Source: Saprospiraceae bacterium
GTDB lineage: Bacteria; Bacteroidota; Bacteroidia; Chitinophagales; Saprospiraceae
Assembly (NCBI GenBank): GCA_024762995.1
Contig: JANTGI010000005.1
Coordinates: forward strand, 1 to 57,931
Direction of reading: 5' to 3'
Length of the DNA: 57,931 bases
Every line of letters starts with the position of its first letter. Position 1 is the first letter of the stretch. The notes below the pieces were generated by a model that saw nothing but the letters and a program-made list of their open reading frames with translations, made no database searches and was not told the DNA's origin. Positions 46,146 through 54,536 of the stretch are shown piece after piece. The position numbers and the translations under genes were made by a program.

Positions 46146-46916
46146 CTAAACTTCAAAGAAAACATCTTTCACCGGCAAGCGGAATCTAGGGCCATAAACG
46201 CCACCATCCGCTCGTTTGCCGCAGGAGATGACCATATTAATCTTTGCTCCTTTCGGCAAATCCAACAACTTCCTAATACGTCTAGAATCCATCCCCTCCA
46301 TGGGACAAGAATCATAACCTTCGGCCCCTAAAGCATACATCAATGTCACCGCCCCCAGACCTACACTTTTGTGACTCATAGTCAGGACTTGACCGGCTCT
46401 GACTTCCCGAAACATCGGCCGGCGTAGCCCCACAAAAAAGGAAAAAATCATTTTAAAAAAACCAAAGATACCCAAAAAATCAAAATACAATGTAGGTATC
46501 GTCTTTGTAAAATAAGTGCTGGCTCGAATCGGCTTGTCGTCAGGTTCTTCCCAAGCTACCTTGCGGGCAAAGTCTAAATTAGCGTCACAGCGCTGTTTCC
46601 AATAGTCATGACGGGTCACCACGACAATCAAATTTGGAGCTGTCTTTGCCGCCGGCTGGCTCATGCAAGCTTTCACAAGGGCCTCTTTTTTAGCCGGGCT
46701 CTTGACATGATAATACTCCCACAATTGCAGATTACTGCTACTTGGTGCCAATATCGCTGCTTCTATACATCGCTTGATAACCTCATCCGGTACTTGTTCC
46801 GGCAGATACCGCCGGATAGAACGCCGACGCTCTAATATTGCTCTAAATGTTTTATCCATTTCCTTCATTTGTTGGTCTCTGTATGGCTCATCCATATTGG
46901 GGCAAAAAATAATCAT
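46146..46916 (-). CDS. Nitroreductase-family flavoprotein
   Basis: A 256-residue FMN-dependent oxidoreductase. The N-terminal RRRSIRRYLPEQVPDEVIKRCIEAAILAPSSSNLQ segment (in two parts, about 30-63) is the nitroreductase FMN-phosphate signature, and the C-terminal part has GLGAVTLMYALGAEGYDSCPMEGMD with the Cys-Pro-x-x-Gly turn. The true start is uncertain: ATGs at 46895, 46868 and 46859 would give shorter forms, the last (MDKTFRAILERRRS) being the most family-like. Physiological substrate unknown. Confidence 0.88.
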   Translation of the reverse strand: MIIFCPNMDEPYRDQQMKEMDKTFRAILERRRSIRRYLPEQVPDEVIKRCIEAAILAPSSSNLQLWEYYHVKSPAKKEALVKACMSQPAAKTAPNLIVVVTRHDYWKQRCDANLDFARKVAWEEPDDKPIRASTYFTKTIPTLYFDFLGIFGFFKMIFSFFVGLRRPMFREVRAGQVLTMSHKSVGLGAVTLMYALGAEGYDSCPMEGMDSRRIRKLLDLPKGAKINMVISCGKRADGGVYGPRFRLPVKDVFFEV

Positions 46917-46930
46917 TTTTGCTTAAATAA

Positions 46931-46947
46931 GTGGACATATTTAAATG
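46931..46947. repeat. Short repeat GTGGACATATTTAAATG shared with 13877-13893
   Basis: It is identical at 16 of 17 bases to GTGGACCTATTTAAATG at 13877-13893. Both lie shortly upstream of leftward genes (14 and 72 bases). A weaker match, AATAGTGGATATTTTATCC, starts at 14234. It could be a binding site or a repeat remnant. Confidence 0.35.
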
Positions 46948-47010
46948 TTTTTTCGGCTTATCCGCCTATGTCAACAGACAGCCGAATTATGCGAGACCAA
47001 GCGAAAACGC

Positions 47011-47745
47011 TTATTCATAAGCGACACCATTGAGAGATAAGCCGTTAGACGGGACACTTAAGCTTTGGGGCAATCTTGTCTTTGTTTCGAGCGCATATCT
47101 TACCTCCTCCATTGAGATTTTGCCGTAACCTACATTCAGGCACATCCCTACAATCAATCGCACCATGCCACGCAAAAAACGATCGGCAGAAATATGGAAA
47201 ATCATCTCCCTTTTTTCCGGAAGGAATACCCATTCCGCTTGGGTCAAGTGACAAATCGTTGTCTGATTATTCCCGCCAGTCTTACAAAAGGAGAAAAAGT
47301 CATCATAGTCTAATAACAGCTTAGCCGCCTTTTGCATTTTGGCGGTATCTAACTCATCAAACTTTGCGATAGTCGTAATCCACTCTTGCCGAAAAGGATC
47401 CTTATCGCCCTTAATCCGATAAATATAACTTCGTTGCCGAGCATCAAAACGAGCATGGAGATTATCTGCCACGATTTCAGCAGATTTTATTGAAATGTCT
47501 TTCGACAAAATCCGATTGAGCTTATAGGGCAGGTGCTCCAGCGTTTTTTCGGTATCAAAATGGGCATAATACTCTTCTGCATGTACTCCGGCATCGGTAC
47601 GTCCACAACCAACAATTGAAATGGGCCGGTTAAATAACTTTGACAGCGCTAACTCAATTGTTTCCTGAACAGTAGTTGCATTGGGCTGAATCTGCCATCC
47701 CGAAAAACGGGTTCCATTGTAAGCTAGACGAAGCAAATAGCGCAT
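47011..47745 (-). CDS. truA: tRNA pseudouridine synthase A
   Basis: It converts uridines 38-40 of tRNA anticodon stems to pseudouridine. The 244 residues are normal for TruA. Motifs: the N-terminal RLAYNGTRFSGWQ (6-18), the catalytic loop GCGRTDAGVHA (46-56) with nucleophile Asp51, YIYRI, and the C-terminal FLRGMVRLIVGM. It is transcribed leftward as a single gene, with 105 bases between it and clpX. Confidence 0.96.
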   Translation of the reverse strand: MRYLLRLAYNGTRFSGWQIQPNATTVQETIELALSKLFNRPISIVGCGRTDAGVHAEEYYAHFDTEKTLEHLPYKLNRILSKDISIKSAEIVADNLHARFDARQRSYIYRIKGDKDPFRQEWITTIAKFDELDTAKMQKAAKLLLDYDDFFSFCKTGGNNQTTICHLTQAEWVFLPEKREMIFHISADRFLRGMVRLIVGMCLNVGYGKISMEEVRYALETKTRLPQSLSVPSNGLSLNGVAYE

Positions 47746-47850
47746 ACAAATGTTTTAGCGAAAGGTCAACAAGGAGAAAGGCGATGAGCATTTCACCGTA
47801 TGAGTAAACTCATAAGCGTATGTGCCCAATTATCACCACAGGGAAAAAAC

Positions 47851-49086
47851 TTATGCTGCCAAGAGTTTTTCCAATTTGGACTTCTTCAGTTTTTCTTCTG
47901 TGTAAGCTTTGTCGATTGTAAACTCTTTTACACTTTTCTCTGATGGCAACTCATACATGGCATCCATCAAAACGGCTTCGCATATCGACCGTAGTCCACG
48001 CGCGCCCAATTTATAATGTAAAGCTTTTTCGGCAATTAGCTCCAAAGCTCCATCCGTGAAATGAAGCTTAATGCCCTCTAACTCAAACAATTTTTTATAC
48101 TGCTTGACTATTGAATTTTTAGGCTCCACCAAGATGGTTTTCAAGCTCTCTACATCCAAGGGATTCAAATGAGCGATGACGGGCAACCGTCCTATCAATT
48201 CGGGTATAAGTCCAAACTTCCGAATATCTTCATGTGTCACATACTGCAACAAATCATCTTCTTTGATTTCAGCATCTCTAGTAGAATTGTATCCGATGAC
48301 CTGCGTATTAATTCGACGACCAATAATCTTTTCGATGCCATTAAAGGCGCCACCCGCAATGAACAAGATATTACTGGTATCAACTTGAAGCATTTTTTGT
48401 TCCGGGTGCTTACGCCCACCATAAGGCGGGACACTCACCACTGTACCTTCCAATAGCTTAAGCAAGGCTTGTTGTACTCCTTCCCCCGAAACATCTCTGG
48501 TAATAGAAGGATTATCGCTTTTCCGAGCAATCTTATCAATTTCATCGATGTAAATGATTCCTCTTTCCGCTGCTTCTATATCAAAATCACAGGCTTGCAG
48601 CAAGCGACTCAATATACTCTCGACATCCTCTCCTACATACCCCGCTTCGGTCAACACAGTGGCATCCACAATGGTATAAGGCACATTCAACAAACGAGAT
48701 ATTGTCTTGGCAATCAAGGTCTTACCTGTCCCAGTCGGCCCTGCAAACAAGATATTGGACTTTTCCAGTTCGATATCTGTCAGGTCCGGATGGTTCAGTC
48801 TTTTGTAGTGATTATAGACGGCCACAGCAATGACCTTTTTGGCCTGATCTTGACCAATAATATATTGATCTAAGAAATCGACAATTTCTTTGGGCTTTTG
48901 GATGGTTAGTCCCGCTGATTTTTTGGTTAGCTTGGATGGTGGCTTGATATTCAGCTCTAAGCTCACAATATCCATGGCACTTTGTGTGCATTGCTCACAG
49001 ATAAAACCATCTAACCCTGTGACAAGAATCTGCACTTCATTAGCATCTCTTCCACAAAAAGAACAATATTCTACCGACTTACTCAT
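47851..49086 (-). CDS. clpX: ATP-dependent Clp protease ATP-binding subunit ClpX
   Basis: The AAA+ unfoldase that feeds substrates to ClpP. It has 411 residues. The N-terminal zinc-binding domain uses Cys8, Cys11, Cys30 and Cys33. The AAA+ core follows with Walker A GPTGTGKT, Walker [11 protein letters not shown], pore loop GYVGEDVE and sensor/arginine elements near [11 protein letters not shown], plus the IGF-type ClpP-contact region. It lies 41 bases after clpP in the tig-clpP-clpX order on the minus strand. Confidence 0.99.
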   Translation of the reverse strand: MSKSVEYCSFCGRDANEVQILVTGLDGFICEQCTQSAMDIVSLELNIKPPSKLTKKSAGLTIQKPKEIVDFLDQYIIGQDQAKKVIAVAVYNHYKRLNHPDLTDIELEKSNILFAGPTGTGKTLIAKTISRLLNVPYTIVDATVLTEAGYVGEDVESILSRLLQACDFDIEAAERGIIYIDEIDKIARKSDNPSITRDVSGEGVQQALLKLLEGTVVSVPPYGGRKHPEQKMLQVDTSNILFIAGGAFNGIEKIIGRRINTQVIGYNSTRDAEIKEDDLLQYVTHEDIRKFGLIPELIGRLPVIAHLNPLDVESLKTILVEPKNSIVKQYKKLFELEGIKLHFTDGALELIAEKALHYKLGARGLRSICEAVLMDAMYELPSEKSVKEFTIDKAYTEEKLKKSKLEKLLAA

Positions 49087-49127
49087 AAAGATTTACATTG
49101 AAATAGCTACACAAGTAGCCAAAAAAA

Positions 49128-49811
49128 CTAGGCTTTACGTGCTAAAACCTCATCCACTAAGCCATACGCTTTCGCTTCTTCGGCTTTCATCCAGTTGTCA
49201 CGGTCACAATCCTTCTCAATTTTCTTATATGTCTGCCCGGTATGATTACTTAGGATATTGTACAATTCTTTTTGCATCTGCTTAATCAAATGATAAGAAA
49301 TCTCCATATCAGAAACCTGGCCTTGCATGCCTCCCAAAGGTTGATGAATCATCACCCGACTGTGGGGCAATGCCGTTCTTTTGCCTTCTGCTCCTGCTGC
49401 CAACAATACGGCACCCATACTAGCCGCTAATCCGGTACAAATGGTTCCTACATCAGGGGATACATATTGCATCGTATCATAGATACCCAAACCATCAATT
49501 ACAGAACCACCGGGGCTATTGATGTACATCAAAATATCACGCTTAGCATCCGTTGACTCCAAAAATAAAAGTTGAGCCTGAATGACATTAGCGACATAAT
49601 CACTTACCGGGACTCCCATAAAAATAATTCTATCCATCATCATTCTAGAGAACACGTCCAAACCGACGATATTCATTTTTCTTTCTTCGATGACATTAGG
49701 GGTAAAACCTTGGATATTGGGCGCCGTAGTCCGGGCATATTTTTCAAGGTGCATACTATTCATCCCTAGATGTTTAGTTGCATACTTTAAAAATTCATTT
49801 TTATGAAACAT
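49128..49811 (-). CDS. clpP: ATP-dependent Clp protease proteolytic subunit ClpP
   Basis: The serine protease chamber of ClpXP. Of 227 residues, about 15 more at the N-terminus than E. coli ClpP. The catalytic triad is Ser131 (GLAASMGAVLLAAG), His156 (RVMIHQPLGG) and Asp205 (DCDRDNWM). The N-terminal loop IEERKMNIVGLDVFSRMMMDRIIFMG is typical of family members that read x-E-R. Followed by clpX after 41 bases. Upstream tig lies 218 bases away, so clpP may also have its own promoter. Confidence 0.98.
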   Translation of the reverse strand: MFHKNEFLKYATKHLGMNSMHLEKYARTTAPNIQGFTPNVIEERKMNIVGLDVFSRMMMDRIIFMGVPVSDYVANVIQAQLLFLESTDAKRDILMYINSPGGSVIDGLGIYDTMQYVSPDVGTICTGLAASMGAVLLAAGAEGKRTALPHSRVMIHQPLGGMQGQVSDMEISYHLIKQMQKELYNILSNHTGQTYKKIEKDCDRDNWMKAEEAKAYGLVDEVLARKA

Positions 49812-50029
49812 TACGCTGTATTTTCTGTGCCTATTTTACAATAGGGGGTTAAAAAAGTCTATTCGGCCTTTTGGCAAAACACATACTTAACGAAAAAAAC
49901 TCGTCATCATGTGATTCTTTAAAAAGAAGTTCACATTATTTTTGCCTTATAGCAGACAAAAAAGTATGATAGTTAAATGAAAAAAACGGACAAATGTTGC
50001 ACAAATTGCCCTTAAAAACCACTCTTTGA

Positions 50030-51397
50030 CTACTCAAAAGTTTCTTTTATTTTTTCATTAAACTCGGTATCAGACACACTCAAGTCATTGGTTTTCAATG
50101 ATGGTCTAACGGTCTCAAATAATCCAGTATCCAGCAACCCATTGAAAGTACTTTCTACTTTACTTTTATCTTTTTGCATCGTTTCCTCAGCAACATTCAT
50201 GATGATTTCATGATGTGGATCGATGCCATATTGCCGCCCAATGCTATGGGCAATGGCATGCTTTATTTCATGTTCTGTGGGCGCAGCAACTTCATATTTA
50301 TCCACCAAATTGGTCCGGATGGTTGACCAAATTAAATCTTTTTCGATTAAAGGCAAATCCTTATCGATGGCTTCTTCCTCTATACCATCGTTGGTAGCCA
50401 TAATCATTTTCTTGATAAATTCGGAAGGCAATTTGACTTGGTTATTATCCAACAGATAATTTTTCCAATTCATCATAAGGATTTGGTTGGCTTCATTGGT
50501 AAACTTACCTTCAAAGAACTCTACCAATTTTTCTAGTGCTTTTTCTTCAGAATCTACGACACCTGGACCAAAAAGGCTATCAAAAAAATCCTGATTGGCC
50601 TCTGCCGGTACTTTTTTAGTTGCCGAAATGATCTCCGCGTTTAATTTTTGCGGAAGCTCTCCTTCAAAATCATCCGCCAAACCCAAAAATGTGGAAGCAA
50701 TATATTTTTCATCTTTTACCGAAAGGTCCTCAAAAGGAGCCCAATCAAAAGAATCACCGACTTTAGCTTTCGCCAATGTTTTAATGAGCTTATCATTGTC
50801 TATTTCCGCCACTCTCAATGTCGCTTCATGAGATATACCGCCTTCCTTAGGTGTATCACCATCTAATTCCGTCAATTTAATGGTCAAGGTAGCAGATTCA
50901 TCAAATTCAGCATCAGCAGCTTCATCGGTTCCCATGCTCAATTGCGCCTGCTCCAGTTCTTTTTGGGCAATTTCTTGCAGATTGTTTACCTTATAGTAAT
51001 CAAAAGTATGGTCTATTGGCTCTTGGATGTCAAAGTCCGGCACAACGGCCAAGTCAAAAGCGAATTGAATATCTTCGTTCTGATCCATTTTAATTTCCGG
51101 GGGCTCAAAGTCATCCGCCGCTATTGGACTACCGATATAATTAAATTTATCTTCATCAATCTTGTCAAAAAGTGCCTTGGAAGTCATTTTTTCGATCATC
51201 TCAAGATAGATTTGATTACCTACCATTTTTTTCACGAAAGTTAATGGGGCCGCTCCCTTTCGGAAACCCTTCCATTGGGCATTTTTGCGATATTCTTTGA
51301 GCTTTTTGGTAAATTCTTTTTGCACATCGTCCTTTTCCAAAGTAATGGAAATACGATATACATTGTCTTCTAGGTTGGTTTTCTCTACTTTTGACAT
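50030..51397 (-). CDS. tig: Trigger factor
   Basis: A ribosome-bound chaperone that receives nascent chains. The 455-residue protein has the N-terminal ribosome-binding domain, with signature GFRKGAAPL (about 44-52) near the exit-tunnel contact. The middle domain (about 150-245) is weakly similar to the FKBP-type isomerase of other trigger factors and may be catalytically poor. The C-terminal helical arms (about 250-455) form the substrate cradle. A CATCTTTG box ends two bases before the ATG, so the mRNA may have almost no leader. It is followed by clpP and clpX, a widespread order. Confidence 0.95.
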   Translation of the reverse strand: MSKVEKTNLEDNVYRISITLEKDDVQKEFTKKLKEYRKNAQWKGFRKGAAPLTFVKKMVGNQIYLEMIEKMTSKALFDKIDEDKFNYIGSPIAADDFEPPEIKMDQNEDIQFAFDLAVVPDFDIQEPIDHTFDYYKVNNLQEIAQKELEQAQLSMGTDEAADAEFDESATLTIKLTELDGDTPKEGGISHEATLRVAEIDNDKLIKTLAKAKVGDSFDWAPFEDLSVKDEKYIASTFLGLADDFEGELPQKLNAEIISATKKVPAEANQDFFDSLFGPGVVDSEEKALEKLVEFFEGKFTNEANQILMMNWKNYLLDNNQVKLPSEFIKKMIMATNDGIEEEAIDKDLPLIEKDLIWSTIRTNLVDKYEVAAPTEHEIKHAIAHSIGRQYGIDPHHEIIMNVAEETMQKDKSKVESTFNGLLDTGLFETVRPSLKTNDLSVSDTEFNEKIKETFE

Positions 51398-51480
51398 GCA
51401 AAGATGGTTTTGTTAAAAACGAAATCAACGAGTGATTTAATTCGATAAAAGCAATTATTCAGTATCGGGCTATGGGGCTA

Positions 51481-51508
51481 AAAAAAAAAGGGGCTAAAGC
51501 CCCTTTTT
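51481..51508 (-). terminator. Terminator after tRNA-Leu
   Basis: AAAAAGGGGC-TAAA-GCCCCTTTTT is a stem with matching A and T runs. Read leftward it continues into a long T-tract. Confidence 0.85.
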
Positions 51509-51510
51509 CG

Positions 51511-51595
51511 TGGTGCGGGTAAAGGGAGTCGAACCCCCACGCCTTGCGGCACTAGATCCTAAGTCTAGCGTGTCTACCAATTCCACCATACCCGC
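51511..51595 (-). tRNA. tRNA-Leu (anticodon UAG), CCA encoded
   Basis: A long-variable-arm tRNA on the minus strand. Acceptor GCGGGTA/TACCCGC; anticodon stem CTAGA/TCTAG around loop CTTAGGA (anticodon TAG); variable arm TGCCGCAAGGCG; T-loop GTTCGACTC. The 3' CCA is encoded, unlike in the Arg and Met tRNAs here. Without CCA the gene is 51514-51595. Confidence 0.95.
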
Positions 51596-51670
51596 AATTC
51601 CCCTTGTTTTAGTAAAGGAATATACCTCTGTTAAATGAGTATCCAACCAAGTCCTATTCCTAAGGGATGG

Positions 51671-51678
51671 CAAAGATA
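51671..51678 (-). promoter_or_regulatory. Predicted -7 box of tRNA-Leu
   Basis: TATCTTTG on the minus strand, about 75 bases before the tRNA 5' end, directly after a bidirectional terminator. Confidence 0.55.
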
Positions 51679-51690
51679 TGACCTTTCCAA

Positions 51691-51730
51691 GAAAGATGGC
51701 AAAAAAAAACAATTTTTTTTGCCATCTTTC
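51691..51730. terminator. Bidirectional terminator, perfect 18-bp inverted repeat
   Basis: GAAAGATGGCAAAAAAAA, centre ACAA, then the exact complement. It ends the LOG-family gene (stop at 51776) and abuts the tRNA-Leu promoter. Confidence 0.8.
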
Positions 51731-51775
51731 TAAGGATAGGCTACTAAATCGTACCAAGACAAGATATTCTCCAAA

Positions 51776-52486
51776 TTAATCGTCAGAGAGATCGTAGTTT
51801 GGAGAGATTTCATTCGTTGAATTGTCATAAAACTCATTAATGATGCGAATTACCTCATCAACTTCGTCTGTAATATTTAGCAAATCCAAGTCTTCGGGAT
51901 TAATATTTCCGGCACCCAGCATCGTGGTCTTTATCCATTCCTTCATCCCATTCCAGTAAGAAGAGCCCATCAGAATCACGGGGACTTTACTAATTTTTCG
52001 AGTCTGAATTAGGGTAATGACTTCAAATAACTCATCCAAAGTCCCAAATCCACCCGGCAAGACGACAAAGGCCTGCGCATATTTCACAAACATGACCTTA
52101 CGGACAAAAAAGAACCTAAAGTCAAGACTCATATTATTCCCGATATAGGGATTATCATGTTGCTCAAAAGGCAAGGCAATATTTAGCCCGACTGAGGTTC
52201 CTCCACGTTGATAGGCTCCTTTATTACCTGCTTCCATTATTCCCGGCCCGCCACCGGTAATAATTCCATAGCCTTCATCTACTAATCGTCCGGCTACTTC
52301 AACGGCCATTTCATAATACTTTGTGCCGGGCTTTGTTCTAGCGGAGCCAAACACAGAAACACAAGGCTCAATATTGTTCAAAATATCAAAGCTATTTACA
52401 AACTCAGATATGACCTTAAACATGGTCCAAGAATTCTCACCTTTTACATTTGGTGACCATCTTTTTATCTTCTTTTTTTCCATCAT
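51776..52486 (-). CDS. LOG-family protein (TIGR00730-type Rossmann fold)
   Basis: A 236-residue cytoplasmic protein of the LOG family, which includes cytokinin riboside 5'-monophosphate phosphoribohydrolases. The nucleotide-binding signatures are present: GGGPGIMEAGNKGA (about 78-91), VRKVMFVKYAQAFVVLPGGFGTLDE (about 125-149) with the hallmark PGGxGTxxE. In bacteria without plant hosts, members probably hydrolyse nucleotide 5'-monophosphates. A C-terminal acidic tail (EFYDNSTNEISPNYDLSDD) extends past the core. Two ATGs in tandem (52486, 52483) are possible starts. It is monocistronic. Confidence 0.93.
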   Translation of the reverse strand: MMEKKKIKRWSPNVKGENSWTMFKVISEFVNSFDILNNIEPCVSVFGSARTKPGTKYYEMAVEVAGRLVDEGYGIITGGGPGIMEAGNKGAYQRGGTSVGLNIALPFEQHDNPYIGNNMSLDFRFFFVRKVMFVKYAQAFVVLPGGFGTLDELFEVITLIQTRKISKVPVILMGSSYWNGMKEWIKTTMLGAGNINPEDLDLLNITDEVDEVIRIINEFYDNSTNEISPNYDLSDD

Positions 52487-52500
52487 ACTTAAATTTTACA

Positions 52501-52584
52501 GTAACTCTTTAGCTTCCCCTGAAATAGGCAAAAAATAGCCATCTGACTTCAAAACCAGGTGGGGAGAAATATCTCAATAGTTAC
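52501..52584. mobile_element. MITE-like element, GTAACT family, copy 3 (84 bp, degenerate)
   Basis: It begins GTAACTCTTTAGCTTCCCC and ends CAATAGTTAC, with AATAGGCA and AAAAATAGCCAT in register with copy 1. The flanks AAATTTTACA and ATAATTTACA resemble each other at eight of ten bases, possibly a decayed target duplication. Confidence 0.5.
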
Positions 52585-52596
52585 ATAATTTACAAA

Positions 52597-52625
52597 AACA
52601 AAGCCTACCTAAGAAGGTAGGCCTT
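52597..52625 (-). terminator. Terminator after the sigma-54 activator gene
   Basis: GCCTACCT-AAGA-AGGTAGGC is followed leftward by TTTGTTTTTG. Confidence 0.7.
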
Positions 52626-52746
52626 TAATTTTGACGCAAGGTAGATTTTTTTTCACATAATTCCAAAAAATAATGTTATTGTTAATTGGTTCGGTAGTTA
52701 GGTAGTTTACCCAAACAGGCACGACATTTTAACAAAAAAATCTATA

Positions 52747-52906
52747 AGGAACACGCCCAAAATAAATGTACTTTTTATGTGGCTTCTTTTGTGATTATTC
52801 TGCGTTGCTCATCACTCTGGTAGCCCTGCTACCATCGCTCTTCCCGCCTTGTCTAATCCCAAAATAATCTCACTTAATTAAGTACATTTATTCTGATTGT
52901 GTTCCT
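52747..52906. mobile_element. Second MITE-like element, AGGAACAC family
   Basis: A 160-bp non-coding unit with inverted ends AGGAACACGCCCAAAATAAA and AGGAACACAATCAGAATAAA, both followed by TGTACTT. That gives about 24 matches over 29 bases. Its centre holds CTGCGTTG and the hairpin GGTAGC-CCT-GCTACC. No clear target duplication. It ends 14 bases before the stop of the sigma-54 activator gene. Confidence 0.6.
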
Positions 52907-52920
52907 ACGAACCTCTGCAA

Positions 52921-54096
52921 TTATCTATTTGTCACTTGTTTTTGGACATCCATTTTAGAAATAACATTGCCACGAGTCATAATAATTAGCCTTTCCACGG
53001 CATTTCGAAGTTGCCTAATATTACCTGACCAATCATTGGCTTGCATCTCACTGATTGCATCGTCTGATATAGTCTTTTTGGGCAACCCTTGTACCGTATG
53101 GAAACTATTCAGAAAATGATCAACGAGCAATGGAATATCCTCCCGACGGTCATTTAATGGCGGTACATAAATCAAAATAACCGAAAGACGATGATATAAA
53201 TCTTCCCTAAAATTACCCTTTTCAATTTCTTTTTTCAAATCCTTATTGGTGGCCGCAATCACTCGTACATCTACGTTAATATCCTTTTCGCCGCCTACCC
53301 TAGTAATTTTATTCTCCTCCAAGGCGCGTAATACCTTGGCTTGGGCACTCAAGCTCATATCGCCTATTTCGTCGAGAAATATGGTCCCATTATGGGCTTG
53401 CTCAAACTTACCAATCCGCTTTTTAACGGCAGAAGTAAAAGAGCCTTTTTCATGCCCAAACAACTCACTCTCTATCAATTCGGCAGGGATGGCCGCACAA
53501 TTGACTTCCACAATCGGACTTTCCCTTCTTGGACTTTTCTCATGAATCCATCTAGCCACCAATTCCTTACCGGAACCATTGGGTCCCGTGACCAAAACTC
53601 TAGTCCTTGGCATGGGAGCGACTAATTCAATATCGCCTTTTACACGAGAGATGGCTTCAGACGTACCGATAATTTCTTGTATCTTACCGGCATGTCTAAT
53701 TTTCTGGCGAAGACTTTTGGTTTCGGTCACTAAAGTAGATCGATTAATGGCATTTTTAATCGTAATCTGTAGCTTATTCATATCCAAAGGCTTCTCAATA
53801 AAATCGAAAGCACCTTTTTTGACAGCCTCCACTGCCTCTTGGATATTACCATGACCTGATATCATAATGACTGAAACTTCCGGAGCGATGCTTCTAATTC
53901 TATCTAAGGTATCAAAACCGTCCATCTTTGGCATCTTGACATCCAGCAACACTACATCGTAGGCGCTTTTTTTAAGCATCGACATACATTCCAGCCCATC
54001 TACTGCTTCTTCAATCTTATAATTCTCATACTCCAATAGTTCTCTCAATGAACTACGAATTGGAGCTTCATCATCTACAAGTAGAATTTTGTGCAT
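52921..54096 (-). CDS. NtrC-type response regulator with sigma-54 AAA+ domain, no DNA-binding domain
   Basis: I start it at 54096 (MHKILLVDDEAPIRSS), giving 391 residues; the longer frame adds eleven non-family residues. Receiver domain 1-118 with phospho-acceptor Asp52 (LLDVKMPKMDG). AAA+ domain about 142-375: Walker A GPNGSGKE (171-178), Walker B GTIFLDEIGDMS (237-248), R-finger region REDLYHRLS. The sigma-54 contact loop GAFTGA reads GSFTSA (218-223). The protein stops after VQKQVTNR with no Fis-type helix-turn-helix, about 60 residues short of NtrC. It may act from solution or have left sigma-54 activation. The kinase is not in view. Confidence 0.88.
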   Translation of the reverse strand: MHKILLVDDEAPIRSSLRELLEYENYKIEEAVDGLECMSMLKKSAYDVVLLDVKMPKMDGFDTLDRIRSIAPEVSVIMISGHGNIQEAVEAVKKGAFDFIEKPLDMNKLQITIKNAINRSTLVTETKSLRQKIRHAGKIQEIIGTSEAISRVKGDIELVAPMPRTRVLVTGPNGSGKELVARWIHEKSPRRESPIVEVNCAAIPAELIESELFGHEKGSFTSAVKKRIGKFEQAHNGTIFLDEIGDMSLSAQAKVLRALEENKITRVGGEKDINVDVRVIAATNKDLKKEIEKGNFREDLYHRLSVILIYVPPLNDRREDIPLLVDHFLNSFHTVQGLPKKTISDDAISEMQANDWSGNIRQLRNAVERLIIMTRGNVISKMDVQKQVTNR

Positions 54097-54536
54097 TCGT
54101 TTTGTGTTTAGTGTGAAGGATATGTCCAATACAACAAATATTACGCCAATTCATTATACTTGTTGCGTGCCGGCAAAATTATGTGATTTTTAACTTATAT
54201 ACAAGATTTACATATATATAATTGCCAAAACATCAATATTTATTTAATTTTTAGGTGTTCCATAAAAATAACTGCCCCATACGATATCTCGAATACTACT
54301 CAAATTTCGGTCTCCGGCATCGGATAGGTGAGCCCCCCCAAACAGGAGTTTGGGAAAGATAAAGGGGCCACGTTTTACATAATATGACTTCCTTGCTCTG
54401 AATTCAAATCTTTTATGACCAAGCGAATCAAGCTTAGCCGTGCCATTATGGGAGATACAGCCAAAAGTCAACAAATAGGGGTTGTACGATTTGCGTGATG
54501 AAAGCAAGGGATAGAAAGGCTACAAAATCGGCGGGA
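54097..54536. other. Intergenic region
   Basis: These 440 bases are AT-rich near the sigma-54 gene. A CCCAAAC-AGGA-GTTTGGG hairpin lies at 54337-54354 without a T-run. An 87-codon leftward frame (54244-54507) covers the hairpin; its product shows no family features, and I do not support it as a gene. Confidence 0.4.

Noticed and set aside
54244-54507. Leftward 87-codon open frame
   Set aside because: No family features, covers a hairpin, no convincing ribosome-binding site, and lies in an AT-rich intergenic region.
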